Source of the DNA: Planococcus donghaensis
GTDB taxonomy: Bacteria > Bacillota > Bacilli > Bacillales_A > Planococcaceae
NCBI RefSeq assembly: GCF_001687665.2
Contig: NZ_CP016543.2
Location: forward strand, 1,178,001 to 1,242,000
Length of the DNA: 64,000 nt
Direction of reading: 5' to 3'
The position numbers and the translations under genes were made by a program. The notes below the pieces were generated by a model, which saw nothing but the letters and a program-made list of their open reading frames with translations, ran no database searches and was not told the DNA's origin. This document shows positions 39,172-48,432 of the stretch, piece by piece. Numbering within the stretch: the first letter of the stretch is position 1; each line of letters starts with the position of its first letter.

Positions 39172-39199
39172 TTGACAAGTTGCAATAATAAAGTAAAAT
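39172..39199 (+). promoter_or_regulatory. SigA-type promoter for the tyrS leader
   Basis: Perfect TTGACA (39172-39177), 16-base spacer, TAAAAT (39194-39199). Confidence 0.75.
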
Positions 39200-39204
39200 A
39201 CTAG

Positions 39205-40746
<1,542 letters not shown>

Positions 40747-40754
40747 TAATGATA

Positions 40755-40787
40755 AAAGGACGACCGAAATTTTCGGTCGTCCTTTTT
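40755..40787. terminator. Bidirectional terminator between tyrS and the cobalamin-binding-like gene
   Basis: AAAGGACGACCGAAA and TTTCGGTCGTCCTTT with A/T flanks on both sides. Confidence 0.88.
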
Positions 40788-40790
40788 AAG

Positions 40791-41597
40791 TTATAGTTGT
40801 TTTTCTTTGATAAAGCGAGGCAACTCCATGTCTTTAAATTCCTCAGGATGAATTAGTTTACCTAAACGGATTGCGCCTTCAATTAATCGTGGAGAAGGAC
40901 GACAATACAACTCTTCTTCCATCACATGAATGTGATCGATAGCTTTCATATCCTTCCAGCCAGGCCGTTTTTTAATTAATTCTGGTTTTACTTTTGATGT
41001 TAATACACCAACCCAAGCAAGTAAAATGTAGTCGGGTTGACGTTCTAATACATCCGCCCAATCGGTTTGAATATTGGCAGATTCGGTGTCATCAAAAAGG
41101 TTGCGAGCACCGGTCATGCGGCTAATTTCAGTTAGCCAGTTGATGTTGCCAGGAGTGAACACAGGCTTTGGCCACCATTCCCAGTATAACGAAGGCCGGT
41201 TACTTGCTCGGTTTCCGCGCGACTTAATGTCTTCGATAACAGCCAAATATTCAGAGTGGATAGCCGTTGCATCAATCCCGCATGCATCAGCTACTTGCAA
41301 TAAGTCTTGTCCGATTTCGTCAAGTGATTGCGGATCGAGGACAAGGTGTGGAATATTTCGTTTTACTAATTCATCCACGTTTTTTTCCATTCCTGGAACA
41401 CTTAACGAAGCCAAAACTATATCAGGTTTTAATGCCTCGAGCTCATCCATACGAATGGATAAATCAGGTCCGAGTCGAGGCAAAGTCGTAATTTCTTTAG
41501 GCCAATCAGAATAATCATCAATCCCGACTAACAAATGTTCAGCGTTTAAAAATGCTAAAAGTTCCGTGTTACTTGGACATATTGAAATAATTCGCAT
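40791..41597 (-). CDS. BtuF-like cobalamin-binding fold protein without signal peptide
   Basis: A 268-residue protein with the class III periplasmic-binding-protein fold: MRIISICPSNTELLAFL at the start, a KPDIVLAS segment near 58-65, and DYILLAW in the C-terminal lobe. BtuF and FhuD relatives bind cobalamin or siderophores outside the membrane, but this one begins directly with the first beta strand and has no signal peptide or lipobox, so it should be cytosolic. No permease or ATPase gene is adjacent. Its ligand is unknown. The start follows GGAGGTGG. Confidence 0.75.
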   Translation of the reverse strand: MRIISICPSNTELLAFLNAEHLLVGIDDYSDWPKEITTLPRLGPDLSIRMDELEALKPDIVLASLSVPGMEKNVDELVKRNIPHLVLDPQSLDEIGQDLLQVADACGIDATAIHSEYLAVIEDIKSRGNRASNRPSLYWEWWPKPVFTPGNINWLTEISRMTGARNLFDDTESANIQTDWADVLERQPDYILLAWVGVLTSKVKPELIKKRPGWKDMKAIDHIHVMEEELYCRPSPRLIEGAIRLGKLIHPEEFKDMELPRFIKEKQL

Positions 41598-41639
41598 CTA
41601 ACTCCACCTCCATTTTTTCCAGTTTACCATGACTAACCA

Positions 41640-41665
41640 AAAAGTTTCTTCCTATTTGAAGAAAC
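41640..41665 (-). promoter_or_regulatory. Possible leader attenuator of the cobalamin-binding-like gene
   Basis: On the minus strand GTTTCTTC and GAAGAAAC flank six bases and are followed by TTTTT. The hairpin lies between a minus-strand TATAAT (41680-41685) and the gene start at 41597. It could be a weak intrinsic terminator in the 5' leader. Confidence 0.35.
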
Positions 41666-41762
41666 TGTGAAAACAAAGTATTATAAGGAAGAAAGAACAC
41701 AAGTTGTAAAATACAGGAACACTTTTTTACATACTTCAACTATCTCTGAAAAAAGAGCTCTG

Positions 41763-41787
41763 GTTTAATTAGCTGAGTTTTGGGTAG
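41763..41787 (+). promoter_or_regulatory. SigB-type promoter for the RsbR-like gene
   Basis: GTTTAA (41763-41768), 13-base spacer, GGGTAG (41782-41787): the same hexamers as the ytxGHJ promoter. The rest of the spacer from 41598 to 41934 holds only the features listed for it. Confidence 0.72.
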
Positions 41788-41854
41788 ATATACAGGTGTA
41801 GATAAAAACAGATTTAATAAAGTTTACTAAACAATTGATGTGAAATTAATAGCG

Positions 41855-41937
41855 AGAGCGGGGTGAAGCTATTGCCGAATCGATGCAAGTTTGAACATGT
41901 GTATGGACAATCGATTTGAAGCAATAGCTGTTAAATG
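41855..41937 (+). promoter_or_regulatory. Hairpin between SD and start codon of the RsbR-like gene
   Basis: GAGCGGGGTGA (SD) ends at 41866. AGCTATTGC (41867-41875) pairs perfectly with GCAATAGCT (41921-41929). Further in, CGAATCGAT (41876-41884) pairs with ATCGATTTG (41910-41918), leaving a two-base bulge. The ATG follows at 41935, five bases after the stem. Folding would place the SD close to this ATG. Unfolded, the SD serves a TTG at 41872 opening a 15-codon reading frame that stops at 41917-41919. Confidence 0.6.
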
Positions 41938-42777
41938 TTGAAAGATCAAGACTTATATGAACACTTAAGCGCACGGACTTCAAAAATGACAGAGGACTGG
42001 TATAGTTCTTTAGACAAAAGTAAGGCTGGTGTTTACGGTTCGACGGATCCTGATAAAATAGCATTGCTTAAAAAACAGAATCACGAATTTCATCTACGCT
42101 TTTGCACCATGTTTCAAAAAGAAAACACGGATTTTGTAGAAAATTTTCAAGGATGGATCGAATCTATCGTAAAAGATGAAGCTCATCTTGAAACACCCAT
42201 TGTAGAGGTGATTGGTGAGTTTTTCCGTACTCAAGAACAATATTTATGCGAACTTGCAAAGTATGCATTAGATCATAAAGAACAAGTTAGTCATGAGCAA
42301 TTGATGGAGTGGACACAAGCAGTTGTCCGCATCATTAGCAAAGTCATTGTCGAATTTACGGACCAAAATTCGAAGGCTGCTGAAAAACGTATGAATTCAC
42401 AGCAGCAGATGATTGTGGAAATGAGTGCACCGGTCATTTTATTAGCGAACAAAATTGGAATGCTGCCGCTAGTTGGCGAAATTACACCACACAGAGCTGA
42501 AATTATCTTTGAAAAAACATTAGCTCAAAGTTCTAAACACGATTTAGAAAAATTGTTTATTGATTTATCAGGTGTGCCCATGATCGATACGATGGTTGCA
42601 CAACAAGTATTTCAGCTAATCAAAGGTTTGGAAATTATCGGCGTGAAGGTGGCGTTATCTGGTATTAGTCCAGTGATCGCTCAAACAGCTGTGCAGTTAG
42701 GTATTAAGTTTGTAGATATTGAAGTGTACAATACACTAGCCCAAGCACTAAAACAAAATAAAGTTGATTCGTTTTGA
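41935..42777 (+). CDS. RsbR-type STAS domain protein (stressosome component)
   Basis: A 280-residue protein with an N-terminal non-heme-globin-like sensory region (about 1-150) and a C-terminal STAS domain (about 160-275): PVILLANKIGMLPLVGEI and LEKLFIDLSGVPMIDTMVAQQVF, where the serine/threonine phosphorylation region of RsbR lies. Such proteins form stressosomes that control SigB. ATG 41935 has no adjacent SD and an in-frame TAA precedes it by one codon; see the hairpin entry. The promoter is itself SigB-like. No rsbS/T genes are adjacent, so this is a stand-alone paralog. Confidence 0.85.
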   Translation: MLKDQDLYEHLSARTSKMTEDWYSSLDKSKAGVYGSTDPDKIALLKKQNHEFHLRFCTMFQKENTDFVENFQGWIESIVKDEAHLETPIVEVIGEFFRTQEQYLCELAKYALDHKEQVSHEQLMEWTQAVVRIISKVIVEFTDQNSKAAEKRMNSQQQMIVEMSAPVILLANKIGMLPLVGEITPHRAEIIFEKTLAQSSKHDLEKLFIDLSGVPMIDTMVAQQVFQLIKGLEIIGVKVALSGISPVIAQTAVQLGIKFVDIEVYNTLAQALKQNKVDSF

Positions 42778-42782
42778 TGTGA

Positions 42783-42820
42783 AAATCCCTAGAACCGTTA
42801 CTGGTTCTAGGGATTTTTTG
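42783..42820 (+). terminator. Terminator after the RsbR-like gene
   Basis: AAAATCCCTAGAACC and GGTTCTAGGGATTTT, followed by TT. Confidence 0.9.
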
Positions 42821-42842
42821 TGATTTATAATGAGGAACGCTG

Positions 42843-42928
42843 GTTTTGTTTGCGGGATGGAGTGTTTTGTTTGCGGATACGAGCTGTTTGTTTGCGCGAT
42901 ACCCAAGTTTGTTTGCGAAAGTCGCAAA
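42843..42928. repeat. Four-copy intergenic repeat with a 21-bp period
   Basis: GTTTGCG occurs at 42848, 42869, 42890 and 42911, exactly 21 bases apart, each in a TTTGTTTGCG-like context with variable sequence between. The last copy forms a hairpin, TTTGCG-AAAGT-CGCAAA (42912-42928). The array lies between the terminators of the RsbR-like gene and rpsD. On the minus strand it keeps frames open (repeating ANK or QTK), but no SD or conserved start supports a gene. Confidence 0.8.
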
Positions 42929-42936
42929 TATAAAGA

Positions 42937-42975
42937 AAAAACCTCCCAAAACCTTAAAAGGTTTTGAGAGGTTTT
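42937..42975 (-). terminator. Terminator after rpsD
   Basis: On the minus strand AAAACCTCTCAAAACCTT pairs with AAGGTTTTGGGAGGTTTT, followed by TTCTTT. Confidence 0.87.
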
Positions 42976-42991
42976 CGAAATCAAGTTGGAA

Positions 42992-43594
42992 TTAACGTGA
43001 GTAGTACTCAACGATCAACTGTTCGTTGATTTCAGCAGACAATTCGCTACGCTCTGGAAGGCGTACGAAAGTTCCTGTTTTGCTATCAGTATCGATAGTA
43101 ACGTATTCAGGAACAAAGTTGTTTACTTCGATTGCTTCGTTTACTACATCAAGGTTGCTTGATTTTTCACGGAAAGCAATTGTTTGTCCTGGTTTCACGC
43201 TGAATGACGGGATGTCAACGCGTTTGCCATCAACAAGGATGTGGCCGTGGTTTACGATTTGGCGAGCTTGGCGACGAGTGCGCGCAAGACCTAAACGGTA
43301 AACAACGTTATCAAGGCGAGCTTCAAGAAGGATCATGAAGTTTTCACCGTGCTTACCAGGCATTTTACCAGCTTTGTTGAACAAAGTTTTGAACTGACGT
43401 TCGTTAACTCCGTACATGAAGCGTAGTTTTTGTTTTTCTTGTAATTGCAAACCATATTCAGAAACTTTTCTGCGTTGGTTAGCACCGTGTTGACCTGGTG
43501 CGTAAGGGCGTTTTTCTAATTCTTTACCTGTGCCTGTAAGGGAAATTCCTAAGCGGCGTGACAGTTTCCATGATGGACCTGTATAACGAGACAT
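42992..43594 (-). CDS. rpsD: 30S ribosomal protein S4
   Basis: A 200-residue protein, the usual length for S4. The N-terminus [16 protein letters not shown] and the S4 RNA-binding domain (about 92-155, [20 protein letters not shown]) are clear. It is the zinc-free form, with no N-terminal cysteine knuckle. S4 nucleates 30S assembly on 16S rRNA. It is a stand-alone gene, as in Bacillus, behind a long leader that may mediate autogenous control. The start follows GAGGAGG. Confidence 0.98.
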   Translation of the reverse strand: MSRYTGPSWKLSRRLGISLTGTGKELEKRPYAPGQHGANQRRKVSEYGLQLQEKQKLRFMYGVNERQFKTLFNKAGKMPGKHGENFMILLEARLDNVVYRLGLARTRRQARQIVNHGHILVDGKRVDIPSFSVKPGQTIAFREKSSNLDVVNEAIEVNNFVPEYVTIDTDSKTGTFVRLPERSELSAEINEQLIVEYYSR

Positions 43595-43772
43595 ATAAGT
43601 CTCCTCCTCTGTTTTTGGTTTTTAGAGTAAAATAAAAACCAGATGCATTCATGCTGCAAGCCATTTTATATTCTTGTACCTTCGCTCAGCAGCCAAAGAG
43701 TTACACGATACACCTGCTATGAGGAATAAAATGGACGAACACGCACATACAACTGCTGCGATTATTTTACAC
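43595..43772 (-). promoter_or_regulatory. Long 5' leader of rpsD, candidate S4 autoregulatory element
   Basis: About 178 bases separate the predicted transcription start from ATG. A GGTTTTTA/TAAAAACC hairpin (43617-43640) lies just upstream of the SD, and GGCTGCTGAG and GCTTGCAGC segments further up could pair. Autogenous rpsD leaders are known in Bacillus. I did not attempt a consensus match, so this is a placement by context. Confidence 0.5.
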
Positions 43773-43779
43773 AAAGAAT

Positions 43780-43809
43780 AGTATAACTGATTTTGTGAGC
43801 TCAAGTCAA
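43780..43809 (-). promoter_or_regulatory. SigA-type promoter for rpsD
   Basis: On the minus strand TTGACT (43804-43809), 18-base spacer, TATACT (43780-43785). Confidence 0.6.
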
Positions 43810-43885
43810 CAGCAAGCCGTAGAATAGTTGGAAGCACTAGCTTTCTTTTTTTTATTAGACGAGTTAGAATGGAAATGAGTATCAA

Positions 43886-43899
43886 TGTAAGCGCTTTCT
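43886..43899 (+). promoter_or_regulatory. CcpA box (cre) upstream of the methionine gamma-lyase-like gene
   Basis: TGTAAGCGCTTTCT is near-palindromic and matches the cre consensus except for its last base. It ends 25 bases before the ATG and lies 15 bases after a possible -10, TAGAAT (43865-43870). That position suits repression by CcpA. Confidence 0.65.
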
Positions 43900-43924
43900 A
43901 AAAAGACTAAGGGGTGTATAGTTA

Positions 43925-45133
43925 ATGAAAGAAAAAGCAATGAATATTGAAACGGCGGTTATCCATAAAGGCTATGACAGCACTAAGCATCATGATAGTT
44001 TGGTGACACCGCTTTATCAAACCTCGACCTACTCGTTTGCAAATGCAGAACAAGGGGAAGATCGCTTTGCAGGAAATTGCGAGGGGAATATTTATTCGCG
44101 CCTTGGCAATCCGACAGTAAGTGTACTCGAAGAGCGTATGGCGGAAATCGAAGGGGGTCAAGGTGCATTAGCTTTCGGGTCGGGGATGGCCTCGGTTAGT
44201 GCGATTTTGATTTATTTGACTAAAGCGGGAGATCACGTTCTTTGCTCAAGAGGCATTTATGGCTGTACGTTTGGGTTATTAGAAATCATGGAAGAAAAAT
44301 ATGGCATTACGCATAGCTTGGTTTCAATGACCACAGAAGCGGAAGTTGAAAAAGCGATTCGTCCAGAAACGGTTTGCATTTATGTCGAAACACCAATCAA
44401 TCCAACAATGGAAATTGTGAATTTAGAAGCTGTAGTAGCGGTTGCAAAAAAACACAATATTCGTGTTGTAGTAGACAATACGTTCTGCTCTCCTTACTTG
44501 CAAAATCCGCTACGAATGGGTGCAGACTTTGTTTTGCATAGCGCAACAAAATACTTGAATGGCCATGGGGATGTGGTCGGCGGAGTATTAGTTGGTAGCG
44601 ATGCAGATGAAATGCAACATATTCGAATGACAGTACAAAAAGACGTGGGTGGCATTATGTCTCCATTTGATGCATGGTTATTGCTTAGAGGGCTAAAAAC
44701 CCTTCACGTTAGAATGGATCGCCATGTTAGCAATACAAAAGTTGTATTAAATTTCTTAAAACAACAAGAAATTGTGAAAAGTATCTATTATCCATTTGAT
44801 GACAGTCATCCGCAAGTGGATATTGCGAAAAGGCAAATGCGAGAAGGTGGCGGATTGATTTCATTTGAAATCCAAGGTGGTAAAAAAGAAGCGCAAGCCT
44901 TCATAAATGCACTGTCACTTATCAAAATTGCAGTTAGTTTAGGCGATGCTGAAACTTTAATTCAACACCCGGCAACAATGACACATGCAGTAGTACCTCC
45001 TGAAAGCAGACAAGCAATGGGCATTAGCGATTCGTTGCTGCGTATATCGGTTGGACTTGAGCATACGGACGACTTGATAAACGATTTGAACAAAGCATTT
45101 GAGCAAGTAAAACCTAAACTTCAAGAAATTTAA
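43925..45133 (+). CDS. Methionine gamma-lyase-like PLP enzyme (Cys/Met metabolism family)
   Basis: A 402-residue fold-type I PLP enzyme. The PLP lysine is in HSATKYLNGHGD (near 207), with YSRLGNPTVSVLEER upstream. The CSRGIYGCTFGLL segment carries the cysteine that corresponds to Cys116 of methionine gamma-lyases, absent from most cystathionine synthases and lyases; this supports degradation of methionine to methanethiol, ammonia and 2-oxobutyrate. Cystathionine gamma-synthase/lyase remains possible. Start ATG 43925 follows AAGGGGTG. A cre site upstream suggests catabolite control. Confidence 0.78.
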   Translation: MKEKAMNIETAVIHKGYDSTKHHDSLVTPLYQTSTYSFANAEQGEDRFAGNCEGNIYSRLGNPTVSVLEERMAEIEGGQGALAFGSGMASVSAILIYLTKAGDHVLCSRGIYGCTFGLLEIMEEKYGITHSLVSMTTEAEVEKAIRPETVCIYVETPINPTMEIVNLEAVVAVAKKHNIRVVVDNTFCSPYLQNPLRMGADFVLHSATKYLNGHGDVVGGVLVGSDADEMQHIRMTVQKDVGGIMSPFDAWLLLRGLKTLHVRMDRHVSNTKVVLNFLKQQEIVKSIYYPFDDSHPQVDIAKRQMREGGGLISFEIQGGKKEAQAFINALSLIKIAVSLGDAETLIQHPATMTHAVVPPESRQAMGISDSLLRISVGLEHTDDLINDLNKAFEQVKPKLQEI

Positions 45134-45172
45134 AAAATACCCGAAACTCAGTAAATGAGTTTCGGGTATTTT
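45134..45172. terminator. Bidirectional terminator between the lyase gene and the fRMsr gene
   Basis: AAAATACCCGAAACTCA and TGAGTTTCGGGTATTTT around a short GTAA-type loop. Confidence 0.9.
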
Positions 45173-45178
45173 CTTCTA

Positions 45179-45658
45179 TTATAAATGCTTCATTAACACG
45201 TTAACGAATATTTCTAAGCCTTGTTGATCTTCTTTTGTGAAGCGATCTAGTTCAGGGCTATCGATGTCTAAAACGCCGATGACTTGATCTTCTTTCATTA
45301 AAGGAATAACGATTTCAGAACGCGAAGCTGCGTCACAGGCGATATGTCCAGGGAACGCCTGCACATCTTCAACTAACATGGTTTTTTTGTCAGCAACGGC
45401 TGTACCGCAAACGCCTTTTCCAACTGGAATTCGAACGCAAGCTGGAAGACCTTGGAAAGGACCGAGAACAAGCTCTCCTTCTTCCATTAAGTAAAACCCA
45501 ACCCAGTTGATGCGCTCAAGAAATTGATTGAGTAAAGCAGAGGCGTTGCTCAAGTTGGCGATGCTGTTTTTCTCACCATCTAACAAAGCATCTAATTGCT
45601 TTGTTAGCATAGTGTATTGTTCGATACTGCTGCCGCTATAATTTGTTTGTGAAAACAT
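45179..45658 (-). CDS. ytsP: Free methionine-(R)-sulfoxide reductase, GAF domain (YtsP)
   Basis: A 160-residue GAF-domain enzyme. ATG 45658 follows GAGGGA; the longer form from 45673 overlaps that SD. Cys74, Cys84 and Cys108 (PACVRIPVGKGVCGTA and HIACDAASRSE) keep the spacing of the three catalytic cysteines of fRMsr. It reduces free methionine-R-sulfoxide with thioredoxin. The hisJ gene is upstream on the same strand, about 50 bases away, so they may be cotranscribed. Confidence 0.9.
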   Translation of the reverse strand: MFSQTNYSGSSIEQYTMLTKQLDALLDGEKNSIANLSNASALLNQFLERINWVGFYLMEEGELVLGPFQGLPACVRIPVGKGVCGTAVADKKTMLVEDVQAFPGHIACDAASRSEIVIPLMKEDQVIGVLDIDSPELDRFTKEDQQGLEIFVNVLMKHL

Positions 45659-45711
45659 AAAGAATTCCCTCATTTCAATTAGTGGTAGATTATATTGTGA
45701 ATTAAATCTCG

Positions 45712-46512
45712 TTAACTTAAGTAAGTATAAATTTTCTCGTAGTGCTTATGCAAGCCATTGACACTGTGAGCGTCTGACCCAAAGACTAACGGTATGCCAA
45801 GTGTTTTAGCAAATTCAATATAAGAGAGCGGGGGGTATGCTTCCAAACAATCTGGTTTCGAGTAGCCTGCACCGTTCACATCTAGTTCAAATCCTGTTTT
45901 TTTCATAAGCTGAAGAATGCGTCGAATTTGCTTGTCATCATCAATTTTTTTACCATGGGCATTTTGGAATTTGTGAATCAGCGTAGGATGTCCAATTCGA
46001 TTTGGTTTGAATTGGCCAAGATCTGCATTTATCGACTTTTCAAGTGTGTCATAGTAAAGCTGGTAAGCAGCTTCTACAGATCCACAAGCTGCTGCGAGCT
46101 CTGCAAATACTTCTTTACTGAAATCAGCACAAAAATACTGGTCGTTTACTTGCAGAAAATGAACCGATAAAATGGCATCGTCTAGAACAGGTCCAATATC
46201 ATTTAAAAAGCGAGCTGTTTCTTTTTCAAAGCCTTGAATGTAATCAACTTCCAAACCTAAACGAATGCGAATGTCTTTTTCATATACGTGCTTAAGATGG
46301 GTAATTTCATCTATGTAGGCAGTTAGCTGATTTACACGCATGCCGCTGTCTTGTTCGGGTGTTGGATCGGTAAAATTGACCGGAAGCGGTGCATGTTCTG
46401 TAAATGATATATCCGTAAACCCGGACTTTATCGCTTTTTCAATATACAATTCGGTTGAGTCTTTTGTCCCGTGTGGACAAAAACGGGTATGAATGTGACC
46501 ATCTCGTTTCAT
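45712..46512 (-). CDS. hisJ: Histidinol-phosphatase, PHP family
   Basis: A 266-residue PHP-domain phosphatase. ATG 46512 follows AGAGGA and gives MKRDGHIHTRFCPHGTKD, the usual start; the longer in-frame form lacks an SD. Metal-binding motifs include DGHIHTRFCPHG (4-15), FTEHAPLP, RLGLEVDYI, LSVHFLQ and FGSDAHSV near the C-terminus. It dephosphorylates histidinol phosphate in histidine synthesis. It is convergently arranged away from ezrA. Confidence 0.92.
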   Translation of the reverse strand: MKRDGHIHTRFCPHGTKDSTELYIEKAIKSGFTDISFTEHAPLPVNFTDPTPEQDSGMRVNQLTAYIDEITHLKHVYEKDIRIRLGLEVDYIQGFEKETARFLNDIGPVLDDAILSVHFLQVNDQYFCADFSKEVFAELAAACGSVEAAYQLYYDTLEKSINADLGQFKPNRIGHPTLIHKFQNAHGKKIDDDKQIRRILQLMKKTGFELDVNGAGYSKPDCLEAYPPLSYIEFAKTLGIPLVFGSDAHSVNGLHKHYEKIYTYLS

Positions 46513-46665
46513 AAAGGCATCCTCTTTTCTACTTATTAAAAAATATAATCGCTTTTCTTCTAATTTGGCAAACAAAAGAGTAGAATACATGTTAAAATAG
46601 AAGAATCATGAATACATTTACGTATAACTGGTAATGTGATTTTGGAACAGGGGGCTATGTGACTT

Positions 46666-48369
46666 ATGATGGAGTATATCATCATTGCGGTCATCATTCT
46701 ATTAGCGGTAACAATCATTGGTTTTATGTTTCGCAAAAAACATTTAGCTGAAATTGAACGCTTGGAACAGTTAAAACTGCAAATACAAAATAAACCAATT
46801 CTTGAAGAACTAACTAAAGTGAAACAATTAAACATGAACGGCCAGACGGAAGAAATGTTCGAACGCTGGCGCAACGTATGGACTGAAATTATGGATGTAC
46901 ATATTCCGAAAATCGATGCTTCTTTATATGACGCTGAAGAAGCAATCAATCGCTTTAGATTTAACAAAGCGTCAAAACTAGAGCAAGAAACAGAAATGAA
47001 AATCGATAGTGTCGACCAGCAGATGAATAGCATTTTGGTCGAGTTGGAAGAATTGATTGGTAGCGAAGAGAAAAATCGTAGCGAAATCGATCTTCTACAA
47101 GAAAAATACCGCCGTGCACGTAAAAATTTATTGGCGCACCAACAATCTTACGGAGCTGCAGGCGAGCCACTTGAGAGAAAACTTGAATCATTTATTCCGC
47201 TATTTGACGAATACGAAAAATTAACAGCTGAAGGCAATTACTTAAAAGCTCGTGAAATTGTTATTGGATTGTCTGCGGAAGGCGAAGAAGCATTTTTACT
47301 AGTAGATGATATTCCATCTCTATTGGCTGATATTCAAACGAAAATTCCTTCTTATATCGCTGAATTGCGTCAAGGTAAGAGTGAAATGGAAGAAAACTCT
47401 TACTACCTTGGACATTTAGAGTTAACCCTTCAACTCGATGAAATCGAAGAAGAGTTGGAAGTGTTGAAAGAAAACATTGCCAATTTAGAAATGACACAAA
47501 CAAAAATTGCTGTTGAGAAAATAAAAGACCGCATTGATTCGTTTTATGAAATGTTGGAAAAAGAAGTTGAAGCGAAAATGTATGTGGACGAACATCGTGT
47601 GGATACAGAACGTCATTTAGAAGTTGTGGCGCGCGACACAAAAGAAATGGAAGAGGAAAGCCGATACGTGCAGCATAGCTACAAAATTAGCGAAAGCGAA
47701 GCGGCTATTCCAAAATCGTGTATGGATAAAATGGAGCAATTGGCTAAACGTTTTGAATTGCTAATGACTCGTTTAGAAGAAGATCAATCAGCGTACTCAA
47801 GTCTTCAAGAAGAACTAGTTCACATTCGCGAAGATCTATCGATTGTCGATTCGACTCAAATAGACTTTATGACTTCGTTAAAGAGCTTGCGTATTGAAGA
47901 AAACAAGGCTCGTGAAAAAGTAGCGCTTTTAAAACGCAAATTACAAGAAACCGATCGATTGTTACACAAAGCCAATATTCCTGGAATTCCGGAAGACATG
48001 GATGTGCGACTAGAAGAAGCTGAAGAACATCTTTTTGTGACGATGCAAACTTTACGTGAAGTTCCATTGAACATTAAGCTTGTGCATAGTTACTTAGAAC
48101 AGGCTGAACAAAGTATTGAAGATGGTCATGCGAAAGCAGTTGAAATGGTTGAAAATGTCTTATTGATTGAGCGCATTATTCAATATGGAAACCGTTACCG
48201 CAAATCCAATCTTCAATTGGATGCGAAACTCGAAGAAGCAGAAGAATCATTCAGACAGCTTCGCTATACAAAAGCATTAGAAGAAGCTGCAACTGCAGTG
48301 GAAAATTTTGAACCAGGTTCGATGAAACGAATTGAAGTATTGGTCAAAGAAGATGCCTGGAACATTTAA
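46666..48369 (+). CDS. ezrA: Septation ring formation regulator EzrA
   Basis: A 567-residue protein with one N-terminal membrane helix (about 3-22, EYIIIAVIILLAVTIIGFMF) and a long, charged, almost entirely helical cytoplasmic part of spectrin-like repeats. Length and organisation match EzrA, which binds FtsZ and controls where and how the division ring forms. The C-terminus includes the conserved YGNRYRKSN patch near 505. Start ATG 46666 has a G-rich SD 11 bases upstream. Confidence 0.95.
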   Translation: MMEYIIIAVIILLAVTIIGFMFRKKHLAEIERLEQLKLQIQNKPILEELTKVKQLNMNGQTEEMFERWRNVWTEIMDVHIPKIDASLYDAEEAINRFRFNKASKLEQETEMKIDSVDQQMNSILVELEELIGSEEKNRSEIDLLQEKYRRARKNLLAHQQSYGAAGEPLERKLESFIPLFDEYEKLTAEGNYLKAREIVIGLSAEGEEAFLLVDDIPSLLADIQTKIPSYIAELRQGKSEMEENSYYLGHLELTLQLDEIEEELEVLKENIANLEMTQTKIAVEKIKDRIDSFYEMLEKEVEAKMYVDEHRVDTERHLEVVARDTKEMEEESRYVQHSYKISESEAAIPKSCMDKMEQLAKRFELLMTRLEEDQSAYSSLQEELVHIREDLSIVDSTQIDFMTSLKSLRIEENKAREKVALLKRKLQETDRLLHKANIPGIPEDMDVRLEEAEEHLFVTMQTLREVPLNIKLVHSYLEQAEQSIEDGHAKAVEMVENVLLIERIIQYGNRYRKSNLQLDAKLEEAEESFRQLRYTKALEEAATAVENFEPGSMKRIEVLVKEDAWNI

Positions 48370-48384
48370 ACAAAACAAAATGTA

Positions 48385-48419
48385 AAGCCACCAGCTACTC
48401 TTGCTGGTGGTTTTCTTTT
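48385..48419 (+). terminator. Terminator after ezrA
   Basis: CCACCAGC and GCTGGTGG around TACTCTT, followed by TTTTCTTTT. Confidence 0.87.
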
Positions 48420-48432
48420 CGGAGGTGGAAAG

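Noticed and set aside
42843..42928. CRISPR array
   Set aside because: The constant part is only seven to ten bases, the period is 21 bases, there are no unique spacers of usual length and no cas genes.
42704..43011. Two overlapping minus-strand frames with repeating ANK or QTK
   Set aside because: They are made open by the 21-bp repeat, run through the terminator of the RsbR-like gene, and have no SD. The repeat is reported as DNA structure.
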